Positions 1 through 6,863 of a stretch of DNA of 11,934 bases are shown piece by piece. Location of the stretch: contig CAIPLJ010000113.1 in NCBI GenBank assembly GCA_903865885.1, forward strand, positions 1-11,934, in the 5' to 3' direction. A model generated the notes under the pieces. That model made no database searches, was not told the origin of the DNA, and saw only the letters and a list, made by a program, of their open reading frames with translations. How positions within the stretch are numbered: position 1 is the first letter of the stretch; every line of letters begins with the position of its first letter. Source of the DNA: an uncultured Actinomycetes bacterium (GTDB taxonomy: Bacteria > Actinomycetota > Actinomycetes > Nanopelagicales > Nanopelagicaceae). A program made the translations under genes and the position numbers.

Positions 1-206
1 GCAAGAGGAATTGTGACGAAGCCTCCGTAGACAGGGTGTCCCAATACGAAGCCAAGAGTGATACCGATAATGAGAACCACAAGGAAAATCGCAATAAGTG
101 CGATACCGATCCACGGCTTTACGCTCTTAGTGACTTTGTAAGCGTCACGGAACGTTTGGAAACGAGGAGTCTTGATCTTGGCTTCTTTATTCTTCTTCTT
201 AAACAT
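1..206 (-). CDS. DUF4191 family membrane protein, N-terminal part (runs off left edge)
   Basis: The ATG at 206 opens a frame of 68 codons that continues past the left edge. The N-terminus is very basic (MFKKKNKEAKIK), followed by an amphipathic stretch with FRDAYKVTKSVKPW. A hydrophobic segment at about residues 31-56 ends in GHPVYGG, and a second hydrophobic run begins at the cut. This basic N-terminus, Tyr-Lys-x-Thr motif and Gly-His-Pro after the first membrane segment match the DUF4191 family, small actinobacterial inner-membrane proteins of unknown role normally found next to lipA. The start lies 5 bases after the plsC stop (TAA CGAAC ATG) with no clear Shine-Dalgarno, so translation is probably coupled to plsC. 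Family assignment is from memory of the pattern; function is unknown. Confidence 0.8.
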   Translation of the reverse strand, partial: MFKKKNKEAKIKTPRFQTFRDAYKVTKSVKPWIGIALIAIFLVVLIIGITLGFVLGHPVYGGFVTIPL

Positions 207-211
207 GTTCG

Positions 212-919
212 TTAGTTTAGGGGAGCAGGGGCTGTACCACCAAGGCGTACAGGCGCCCAGCGCTGTCCTTCATGTGAATCTGGATACTTTTCTTGTACTT
301 CATGGAGCATCTTCAGCATAGTTTCGCGCAGCAATTTCTCTCCAGCTTCAACATCTGATTGCTTATCAAAGTAGAGCGGCTCACCAAATGCGACGGTGAT
401 AGGGATGTTCTTACGACGCAGGTTGCGCTTGACCTTCTTAGTCCAAATACGCTGAGAACCCCAGACAATGGTGGGAACGATGGGAACACCGGCTCCCATA
501 GCAAGTCGAACAGCACCTGATTTAAGTTCCTTGATTTCAAAGCTTACGGAGATTGTTCCTTCAGGAAAGATCCCGATGATTTCACCTGCGCGAAGTGCGC
601 GCAGTGCGGCAACGAATGAGGCAGAACCGCTTGAGCGATCGACTGAGATGTGGTGCATTCCGCGCATTAGTGGTCCAGCTAATTTGTTATTGAAGATTTC
701 CTTCTTTGCCATGAATCGCACGTAGCGACCAGCAGGAAGTGCAGCTGTTCCGGTGAGAGCAAAGTCGAGATAACCGATGTGGTTAATCGCAAGAATTGAT
801 CCACCATCACGTGGAATATTCTCTTCACCATGAAAATCAAACTTTAAACCGAGGTATCGCCAGAATGCTTTGATGACAACGATAACGGGTGGATATACGA
901 GATCAGCCAACAGAGGCAC
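212..919 (-). CDS. PlsC-type 1-acyl-sn-glycerol-3-phosphate acyltransferase
   Basis: A 235-residue member of the glycerolipid acyltransferase (LPLAT/PlsC) family, which transfers an acyl chain from acyl-ACP or acyl-CoA to lysophosphatidic acid or a related lysolipid at the inner face of the membrane. The acyltransferase blocks appear in order. The H-x4-D catalytic motif is NHIGYLD (His47, Asp52). The second block is RYVRFMAKKEIF, near residue 66. FPEGTIS (Glu120) binds the glycerol phosphate, and VPIVPTIVWG (residues 145-154) is the fourth block. The hydrophobic N-terminus (residues 5-20) may be a membrane anchor. The chosen start is a GTG overlapping the lipA end by 17 bases; AAGAGAAG lies just upstream of it, rather close, so a TTG three codons downstream is a possible alternative start. 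Whether it is the essential PlsC or a paralogue acting on another lipid cannot be told. Confidence 0.9.
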   Translation of the reverse strand: MPLLADLVYPPVIVVIKAFWRYLGLKFDFHGEENIPRDGGSILAINHIGYLDFALTGTAALPAGRYVRFMAKKEIFNNKLAGPLMRGMHHISVDRSSGSASFVAALRALRAGEIIGIFPEGTISVSFEIKELKSGAVRLAMGAGVPIVPTIVWGSQRIWTKKVKRNLRRKNIPITVAFGEPLYFDKQSDVEAGEKLLRETMLKMLHEVQEKYPDSHEGQRWAPVRLGGTAPAPLN

Positions 920-1835
920 GCTTCTCTTGCGCTTGCTTATAGAGACGTCCAGCGCGATATGAGCTGCGAACTAGTGGACCGCTCATGACACCGCTGAAAC
1001 CAATATCTTCTGCCTCTTTTGCAAGCTCGACAAACTCATCTGGCTTTACCCAACGTTCTACTGGGTGGTGCTTATTCGTTGGGCGCAGATATTGAGTAAT
1101 GGTGATTAAGTCGCAACCTGCTGCATGGAGATCAACAAGTGCTTGTGAAATTTCTTCACGTGTCTCACCTAGACCGAGAATGAGGTTTGATTTAGTGATC
1201 AATCCAAAGTCGCGTGCTTGGCTGATGACATTAAGGGAGCGTTCGTAAGTGAATGCTGGACGAATGCGCTTAAAGATGCGGGGGACTGTCTCGAGATTGT
1301 GGGCAAATACTTCAGGGCGAGTCTCAAAGACCTCATTGAGGAATACAGGATTGCCGCTGAAATCTGGTGCGAGCATTTCAACACCAGTACCAGGGTTGAG
1401 TTCATGCACTTTGCGAATCGTTTCCGCGTAGAGCCATGCACCTTCATCATCTAAATCATCGCGAGTAACACCTGTAATAGTTGCGTACTTCAAACCCATT
1501 GATTGAACTGATTCAGCGACGCGGCGAGGTTCATCGCGATCGAGTGGTTCCGGCTTTCCGGTATCGATATTGCAGAAGTCGCAGCGACGTGTGCAACGCT
1601 CGCCGCCAATCAAAAATGTGGCTTCCTTATCTTCCCAACATTCAAAGATATTGGGACAGGCTGCTTCTTGGCAGACTGTGTGTAGTCCTTCGCTCTTCAC
1701 GAGTGAACGAAGACGTGTGTATTCAGGGCCCATGTTGGCACGAGTCTTAATCCACTCAGGCTTTCGCTCAATAGGAGTCTCAGTATTGCGCGCTTCGATG
1801 CGAAGTAATTTACGTCCATCTGGTGCGATAGTCAT
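903..1835 (-). CDS. lipA: Lipoyl synthase LipA
   Basis: A 310-residue radical-SAM enzyme that inserts two sulfur atoms at C6 and C8 of the octanoyl group on lipoyl domains, completing the cofactor made by LipB. Both iron-sulfur sites are complete. The auxiliary cluster motif C-x4-C-x5-C is Cys55, Cys60 and Cys66 (TVCQEAACPNIFEC). The radical-SAM motif C-x3-C-x2-C is Cys81, Cys85 and Cys88 (CTRRCDFC). The C-terminal RSSYRAG supplies the serine that ligates the auxiliary cluster. KPEWIKTR near residue 25 and TGVTRDDL are also typical of LipA. Length is normal for the family. The ATG overlaps the lipB stop in an ATGA (4 bases), so the two are translationally coupled, and the 3' end overlaps plsC by 17 bases. 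The likely substrates are the two lipoyl domains of the E2 encoded at 7745-9439 and probably GcvH elsewhere. Confidence 0.98.
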   Translation of the reverse strand: MTIAPDGRKLLRIEARNTETPIERKPEWIKTRANMGPEYTRLRSLVKSEGLHTVCQEAACPNIFECWEDKEATFLIGGERCTRRCDFCNIDTGKPEPLDRDEPRRVAESVQSMGLKYATITGVTRDDLDDEGAWLYAETIRKVHELNPGTGVEMLAPDFSGNPVFLNEVFETRPEVFAHNLETVPRIFKRIRPAFTYERSLNVISQARDFGLITKSNLILGLGETREEISQALVDLHAAGCDLITITQYLRPTNKHHPVERWVKPDEFVELAKEAEDIGFSGVMSGPLVRSSYRAGRLYKQAQEKRASVG

Positions 1836-2503
1836 GCACTTACCTTTGTTAGAGAATCGGTTAGATGTTTCTGTACTAATGGAAGAACTTCATCGACGGT
1901 TATTTCTCGACCGAGCTCTGCAGATATTGATGTGACCGTTGCATCGTCTATTCCGCAGGGGATAATTCTATTGAACCCAGAGAGGTCCGGATTCACATTC
2001 AAGGCAAAGCCATGCATCGATACACCTGAAGCGACTCGAATTCCAATAGCTGCGATTTTGCGCTCTCCGCGAGAGTCAGTGACCCACACTCCAGAACGGC
2101 CAGCGACTTGTGTCGCAGTAATACCGAGTTCTGCGCAGACTTTCATCAGTCCAACCTCAATCTCTCTGACAAACCCAACCAATTCTGTTGGCTTGGCTAA
2201 TTTAACAATCGGATAGCCAACTAATTGGCCGGGTCCATGCCATGTAATTTTTCCACCGCGATCTACATTGATCACTGGTGTTCCGTCAGTAGGTCGCTCA
2301 ATATCTGACGTTCTCTTTCCGGCTGTGTAGACAGATGGATGTTGAAGTAAAAGTAATGTATTTGCTCGCAGCCCTGCTGCAATTTCTGAGTGAAAAAGTC
2401 TCTGCAGTGCAAGAGCCTCTTCGTAATCCATTAATCCGACGTGCTCTATCACGAGTGGAGTTTCGAATAAATTCTCGAGAGAACCCGCGCTTAGGAGTGG
2501 CAC
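1832..2503 (-). CDS. lipB: Octanoyl-[ACP]:protein N-octanoyltransferase LipB
   Basis: A 223-residue LipB, the enzyme that moves octanoate from acyl carrier protein to the lipoyl-domain lysine, the first step of de novo lipoylation in the cytoplasm. The signature RGGKITWHGPGQLVGYP lies at residues 82-98. The Lys/Cys catalytic pair is Lys149 (RKIAAIG) and Cys183 (IPCGI), 34 residues apart, the same spacing as Lys142/Cys176 in Mycobacterium tuberculosis LipB. The longest frame starts with GTG at 2503. This start has no Shine-Dalgarno, but a TAGGCT hexamer ends 6 bases upstream, which would give a leaderless message starting at this codon. A second GTG (residue 18, giving MIEHVGLMDYEEALALQ) is closer to the usual LipB N-terminus and is a real alternative. 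The gene is first of a lipB-lipA-plsC-DUF4191 run. Confidence 0.97.
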   Translation of the reverse strand: MPLLSAGSLENLFETPLVIEHVGLMDYEEALALQRLFHSEIAAGLRANTLLLLQHPSVYTAGKRTSDIERPTDGTPVINVDRGGKITWHGPGQLVGYPIVKLAKPTELVGFVREIEVGLMKVCAELGITATQVAGRSGVWVTDSRGERKIAAIGIRVASGVSMHGFALNVNPDLSGFNRIIPCGIDDATVTSISAELGREITVDEVLPLVQKHLTDSLTKVSA

Positions 2504-2509
2504 GGGTAC

Positions 2510-2515
2510 AGCCTA
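2510..2515 (-). promoter_or_regulatory. Candidate -10 box for leaderless lipB mRNA
   Basis: On the minus strand the hexamer TAGGCT fits the actinobacterial TANNNT -10 pattern. It is followed by six bases (GTACCC) and then the GTG start of lipB. This spacing places transcription initiation on the start codon itself, as in leaderless messages common in actinobacteria. No Shine-Dalgarno precedes the GTG, which agrees. It is a motif-level call only. Confidence 0.4.
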
Positions 2516-2565
2516 AAGGTAGGCTAGCCCTCTCGCGAATCACGCATACCGCGTCGCCCGAAAGG

Positions 2566-2571
2566 CTATAT
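2566..2571 (+). promoter_or_regulatory. Candidate -10 box upstream of MMPL gene
   Basis: CTATAT (within GGCTATATCTATC) ends five bases before the GTG at 2577, close to the spacing expected for a leaderless transcript. GAAAGG at 2560-2565 could instead act as a weak Shine-Dalgarno 11 bases from the start, in which case the promoter would lie further upstream. Weak evidence either way. Confidence 0.28.
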
Positions 2572-2576
2572 CTATC

Positions 2577-4730
2577 GTGTCTACAATCACCACAACGAAA
2601 TCCCGTAAGCCATTTGCCCTAGCTATGTTGGTCGTCATCGCCTGGTTCTTGATATCAGGCATCTTCGGACCACTCTTTGGCAAGTTATCTACTGTTCAAG
2701 ATAACAACAACTCTTCCTTCTTGCCGAAGGGTTCAGAGGCTTCGATGGCATCTGAACAAATTAAGACATTCTCTGGCAAGGATTCGTTTAACTTCCCAAC
2801 GTTGATTCTCTTTGAAGGGAAAATTTCTCCCGAGAAGTTGGTGGCAATTAACGCACACATGCAGGGCGTTGGAGATCTCACTCTTTCAGGTACTTCTGCG
2901 AAGATTTCAGATTATTTGGCCCCAGGTCAGACGATTACTGTTTTCCCATCACAAGATGGTCAAGCGATTTTGGCAAACGTTCCGCTCGATGGTGGTTCAA
3001 TCGGTAAGACTCTGCCAAATGACAAGCCAGTTCTTCCTGCAGTCGTCGAAGCACTCAGAACTGATATCAAGCCATTTGCTCAAGCAAATGGGGTTACGCA
3101 CTACGTAACCGGTCCGGCTGGCTTACTCGGTGATCTCTTCGGTGCATTTGGAACTCTCGATTCATCGCTTCTCCTAACAACTCTTGGAGTGGTCGCAATT
3201 ATTTTGATTGTTGTCTATCGCTCACCAGTGCTGTGGATCATTCCATTGCTTTCAGCGCTCTTCGCCCTTTCAACTGCTGGCGGCATTGTTTATCTGCTTG
3301 CAAAGAACGGAGTACTTAAAGTCGATGGACAGTCGCAAGGAATTCTCTCCGTCCTTGTTATTGGTGCAGCAACCGATTATGCGCTGCTCTTAATTGCTCG
3401 CTATCGTGAAGAACTTCATCACAACGAAAACCGCTTCGATGCAATGCGTGCTGCATATAAAGGAGTTTGGGAACCAATCCTTGCATCGGGTTCAACAGTT
3501 TCGATCTCACTTCTTATTCTCCTCTTCAGTAAGTTATCGAATACAGCCGGGCTTGGACCTATTGGTGCAATAGGAATCGTCTCCTCGATGATCACTATTC
3601 TTACCTTGCTGCCAGCCCTGCTTCTTGTCTTTGGTCGTTGGATTTTCTGGCCACGCATTCCTCGTAATGATGGCGATGACCATGTGATGTCAGGACCATG
3701 GTCAAAGGTCGCAGCATCGATTGGTAACCATCCTCGTCGAGCTTGGGTTTCTGCTGGAATAGTTCTTTTGCTCTTCGCAGCAGCGTCATCGACTCTTAAA
3801 GCAGATGGCATCGGAACCGTCGACACATTTACGGGCCATCCTGAATCTGTTGTTGGGCAGAAGTTATTGCTTAAGCACTTCCCAGGTGGACAAGGGGATC
3901 CAACACAAGTTGTTGTCAGTGCTGACAAGATCGGAATTGTCACGACAGCGTTGAAAAATGCACCAGGAGTATCAGTGATTACTCCACAACTTGATGGAGT
4001 GCCAATACCTGGACAACCACTACCTCCAGTAAAGATTGTTAATAACAGAGCGATACTGAATCTGACTCTGGATAAAGCTCCTGATAGCGTCGATGCAGGA
4101 AAAGATGTTCCTGAAATCAGGCGACTTGCACATGCAGCAGATCCGTCATCGCTCGTAGGAGGCACAAGTGCCGTCTACTTCGATGTTCGCACCGCTAATA
4201 GTCGAGATAACCACACAATCATTCCAATTATCTTGTTGGTGATCACATTGATTCTCGGATTACTTTTGCGCAGCGTGATTAGCGCTGTTGTCCTCTTGGG
4301 AACCGTTGTTCTTTCATACTTTGCAACTCTCGGAGTATGCGCCTTGGTCTTCAACCATATCTTTGGCTTTGCCGGGGGAGATAACTCATTCCCACTCTTT
4401 GCCTTTATCTTCTTGGTTGCACTTGGCATCGATTACAACATCTTCCTGATGACTCGCGTACGTGAAGAATCTCAGAAGATTGGTACTCGAGCTGGAGTCA
4501 TTAAGGGCGTAACCGTGACAGGTTCTGTTATTACTTCAGCTGGAATCGTGCTTGCGGCAACATTTGCAGTACTTGGACTACTTCCGTTGGTCCCTCTTGC
4601 AGAACTCGGATTCGCAGTTGCCTTTGGTGTATTGCTCGACACCATTATCGTGCGCTCGATTTTGGTACCAGCGATTGTTCATGAAATTGGTCCAAAAATC
4701 TGGTGGCCTTCAAAGCTGCAGGATAAGTAG
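2577..4730 (+). CDS. MMPL-family (RND superfamily) transporter
   Basis: A 717-residue integral membrane protein with the duplicated 12-helix MMPL layout. TM1 is at about 14-34, followed by a large extracytoplasmic domain (35-195). TM2-TM6 lie at about 197-352 and TM7 at 388-405. A second extracytoplasmic domain (406-545) precedes TM8-TM12 at about 547-701. The two repeat halves carry matching motifs, GAATDYALLLIARYREE (Asp267-Tyr268) and GIDYNIFLMTRVREE (Asp619-Tyr620). These correspond to the Asp-Tyr pairs in TM4 and TM10 that relay protons in mycobacterial MmpL3, so proton-driven export is expected. There is no long C-terminal cytoplasmic tail. MMPL proteins export lipids, siderophores or other amphiphiles; the cargo here cannot be deduced. 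The start is GTG, with VQDNNNSSFLP after TM1 as is usual in the family. It is the first gene of a three-gene plus-strand run and ends 2 bases before the next start. Confidence 0.93.
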   Translation: MSTITTTKSRKPFALAMLVVIAWFLISGIFGPLFGKLSTVQDNNNSSFLPKGSEASMASEQIKTFSGKDSFNFPTLILFEGKISPEKLVAINAHMQGVGDLTLSGTSAKISDYLAPGQTITVFPSQDGQAILANVPLDGGSIGKTLPNDKPVLPAVVEALRTDIKPFAQANGVTHYVTGPAGLLGDLFGAFGTLDSSLLLTTLGVVAIILIVVYRSPVLWIIPLLSALFALSTAGGIVYLLAKNGVLKVDGQSQGILSVLVIGAATDYALLLIARYREELHHNENRFDAMRAAYKGVWEPILASGSTVSISLLILLFSKLSNTAGLGPIGAIGIVSSMITILTLLPALLLVFGRWIFWPRIPRNDGDDHVMSGPWSKVAASIGNHPRRAWVSAGIVLLLFAAASSTLKADGIGTVDTFTGHPESVVGQKLLLKHFPGGQGDPTQVVVSADKIGIVTTALKNAPGVSVITPQLDGVPIPGQPLPPVKIVNNRAILNLTLDKAPDSVDAGKDVPEIRRLAHAADPSSLVGGTSAVYFDVRTANSRDNHTIIPIILLVITLILGLLLRSVISAVVLLGTVVLSYFATLGVCALVFNHIFGFAGGDNSFPLFAFIFLVALGIDYNIFLMTRVREESQKIGTRAGVIKGVTVTGSVITSAGIVLAATFAVLGLLPLVPLAELGFAVAFGVLLDTIIVRSILVPAIVHEIGPKIWWPSKLQDK

Positions 4731-4732
4731 AT

Positions 4733-5740
4733 ATGCGCGTTGGCATTGCTGGATATGGATTGGCAGGGCGTTCATTTCACGCACCACTTCTTAAAGGATG
4801 CGGATTTGAAGTCGCCACAGTTCTTACTGGCAATTCAACACGTGCTCGTCAAGCGAAGGAAGATTTTCCTCTCACCAAGGTCGTAGATAGCCTGGATGTT
4901 TTCCTTAAAGAGGACCTCGATCTTGTTGTCGTTGCATCTGCAAATATGGCGCACGCAGAACAATCACTTGCTGCAATTAAGGCTGGAATTCCAGTCGTTG
5001 TCGATAAACCTATGGGCAGATCAGTTCAAGAGAGTGAATTGATCATTCATGCAGCACAAAAGGCTGGGGTCCCAGTGACCTCATTTTTCAATCGCCTATG
5101 GGATAGCGATGCACTGACGATTAAGAAAATTGTTGCCAACGGACTGATCGGTAAACCATTTCGCTTAGATTCACGTTTTGAACGATTCCGCCCGCAACTC
5201 AATCTCGCTTCATGGCGTGAATCTGAGAGCGCTGAAAATGGCGGAGGACTACTTCTCGATCTTCAAACGCATTTACTTTCAACTGCCATCGATTGGTTTG
5301 GACCTGCAAAGCTTGCCTATGCAAATGTGCGCAGCATCCGCGGAGATTCAGAAGATGATGTTGTACTCAATCTTGTTCACGATTCAGGCGTTGATTCTTA
5401 TTTAGCAGTCAGCGCTATCGCTGGATCTCCTGGACCACGCATTCGCTTGCTGGGAACTGATGGTGCTCTCATCGTCGAAGATCTCGATCCGCAAGAAGCA
5501 CTTCTGCGAGCCGGTGAATTTCCCGAAGGTGGAACCTGGAGCGTTCCAACGAGTTCCAAGGCATATATCCAACGCGGTGATACCAGGGAAGAGATACAGA
5601 CTGTCCCCGGAAATTATGGACACTTCTATCTTGCAGTGCGTGATGCTCTTGAAGGTAAAGGTCAGTGGCCGATATCAACTGAACAAATTCTCGTAGTTTC
5701 ACGAATCATTGATGAGGCGCGTGAAATAAGTGCCCGATAA
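4733..5740 (+). CDS. Gfo/Idh/MocA-family NAD(P)-dependent oxidoreductase
   Basis: A 335-residue two-domain dehydrogenase. The Rossmann fold opens with VGIAGYGLAGRSFHAP (glycines 7, 9 and 12). The VVVDKPMG motif provides Lys92, and Asp176/His180 in LLLDLQTHLL complete the Lys-Asp-His catalytic set of this family. The Asp-x3-His spacing equals that of Bacillus IolG. The FHAP sequence after the glycine loop resembles the YdgJ/IolW group, which oxidises or reduces inositols and related polyols, but the substrate is not determined. The C-terminal half (residues 121-335) is the usual mixed alpha/beta domain. AGGA at 4720-4723 sits 9 bases before the ATG. The gene begins 2 bases after the MMPL stop and its 3' end overlaps the next gene by 11 bases, so it lies in an operon with both neighbours. 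It is probably cytoplasmic. Confidence 0.92.
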   Translation: MRVGIAGYGLAGRSFHAPLLKGCGFEVATVLTGNSTRARQAKEDFPLTKVVDSLDVFLKEDLDLVVVASANMAHAEQSLAAIKAGIPVVVDKPMGRSVQESELIIHAAQKAGVPVTSFFNRLWDSDALTIKKIVANGLIGKPFRLDSRFERFRPQLNLASWRESESAENGGGLLLDLQTHLLSTAIDWFGPAKLAYANVRSIRGDSEDDVVLNLVHDSGVDSYLAVSAIAGSPGPRIRLLGTDGALIVEDLDPQEALLRAGEFPEGGTWSVPTSSKAYIQRGDTREEIQTVPGNYGHFYLAVRDALEGKGQWPISTEQILVVSRIIDEAREISAR

Positions 5741-6863
5741 GGTCGCTGTCATTGGAGCTGGCCTTGCAGGGTTAAGCGCTGCAATTACTTTGCAAGATGC
5801 TGGCGTTGACGTTGAAGTGTATGAATCCAGTGATCGAGTAGGTGGAAGAGTTTCCACCGATGTCATCGATGGCTTCCGTTTAGATCGTGGCTTTCAATTA
5901 ATTAATGCGAAGTACCCTGAGATTCGCAGGCTCGCCATAATGAGCGAACTTGATTTCATCACAGCGACGCCAACGGTTGATATAGCAGTGGGGGATAAGC
6001 GATACGCGCTAGGAGATCCTCGATCTCATCCATTCTCAGCACTTAATTCGGCGACAGGTAAACTCTCAGAGAAGGTAAGTTTTCTAGCTTACTTAACTCA
6101 TAAATCAAAGGTTGGTCTTTCAGTTGAAGATGAGATGTGCTCACTGGGCCAGCTCTATACCCGTGTATTGAAACCATTTCTGACGGGAGTTTTCCTCACC
6201 TCGCCTGCCAATGTAGATGCGATTAGTGGAAAAGAGATTGTGCGCTCATTCATTACTGGTAAACCTGGACTCCCATCTCAAGGTGCAGGAACACTTGCCA
6301 CCGTACTCGCAAAGAGAGTGCACAATATCAATCTGAATTCACGCATCGATTCGATGTCTCAATTGAAAGAGGCACAGATAATTGTTGCAACCGATCTCAC
6401 CACTGCAGCGCAATTACTTGACATCCCGAGCGTTCCGAAATTGGCAAGTAGCACTACCTGGTATCACGAGGTACCAAGCGATATGACTCAATCATCACGC
6501 CTATTAATTGATGGGCAAGCCCGTGGACCAGTGATTAACTCCATTGCAATTTCAAAGATGGTCAAAAGTTATGCACCACAAGGAAAGACGTTGCTATCGA
6601 GTACGACAATCGATGTTGCCTCTGAATCCGAAGTACGACGACATCTTGCTCTCATGTGGGGAAGATCGACTACGCAATGGTCGCTCATAGCAAAGTATGA
6701 AATTCCAAAATCACTGCCGATATTTGGCGTAGGTTCAGCAGGCGCACAATCTGCAAGGATTTCTGAGCGAGTATTTATTGCAGGAGATTACAGAACTGCA
6801 CCTTCACAAAATGGTGCGCTGCTGTCGGGACGGCTGGCCGCCCAAGAGTTACTCAGGAATTAA
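5730..6863 (+). CDS. FAD-dependent oxidoreductase, amine oxidase / phytoene-desaturase-like
   Basis: A 377-residue flavoenzyme. The N-terminal dinucleotide fold is VAVIGAGLAGLSAAI (Gly9, Gly11, Gly14), with the ribose-binding Glu32 and the GGRV motif (38-41). LDRGFQLINAKYPEIRRL follows, a segment characteristic of a group of short NAD(P)/FAD oxidoreductases in bacteria and plastids. The C-terminal FAD motif is VFIAGDYRTAPSQNGALLSGRLAA, with Asp353. It is clearly shorter than carotenoid desaturases such as CrtI (about 500 residues), so I do not call it a carotenoid gene; the substrate is unknown. The start is GTG, 11 bases inside the preceding gene, with GAGG at 5714-5717 as a distant Shine-Dalgarno. 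The gene ends in a 15-base tail-to-tail overlap with the minus-strand TIGR01777 gene. Confidence 0.88.
   Translation: MPDKVAVIGAGLAGLSAAITLQDAGVDVEVYESSDRVGGRVSTDVIDGFRLDRGFQLINAKYPEIRRLAIMSELDFITATPTVDIAVGDKRYALGDPRSHPFSALNSATGKLSEKVSFLAYLTHKSKVGLSVEDEMCSLGQLYTRVLKPFLTGVFLTSPANVDAISGKEIVRSFITGKPGLPSQGAGTLATVLAKRVHNINLNSRIDSMSQLKEAQIIVATDLTTAAQLLDIPSVPKLASSTTWYHEVPSDMTQSSRLLIDGQARGPVINSIAISKMVKSYAPQGKTLLSSTTIDVASESEVRRHLALMWGRSTTQWSLIAKYEIPKSLPIFGVGSAGAQSARISERVFIAGDYRTAPSQNGALLSGRLAAQELLRN

Larger units (their letters stand above)
2504..2576. promoter_or_regulatory. Divergent promoter region between lipB and the MMPL gene
   Basis: This 73-bp gap separates divergent start codons and must hold promoters for both directions. 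It contains a perfect inverted repeat GCCTA-AAGG-TAGGC at 2511-2524, whose left arm overlaps the candidate lipB -10, and an overlapping 8-base palindrome GGCTAGCC at 2522-2529. No convincing -35 hexamers are seen. Whether the dyad binds a regulator is inference. Confidence 0.55.

Noticed and set aside
1218..1750. Several short plus-strand frames opposite lipA.
   Set aside because: They are short, overlap each other and lie opposite a fully conserved enzyme; the encoded peptides show no domains.
3419..4165. A 248-codon open frame on the minus strand inside the MMPL gene.
   Set aside because: It lies wholly within a well-supported transporter gene. Its translation is Ser/Pro/Thr-rich without any recognisable domain, and no promoter or ribosome binding site is evident.
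5730..6863. The flavoenzyme as a carotenoid desaturase (CrtI) supporting retinal production for a rhodopsin.
   Set aside because: At 377 residues it is much shorter than CrtI, it matches a different short FAD oxidoreductase group (LDRGFQLINAKYPE), and no other carotenoid gene is nearby.
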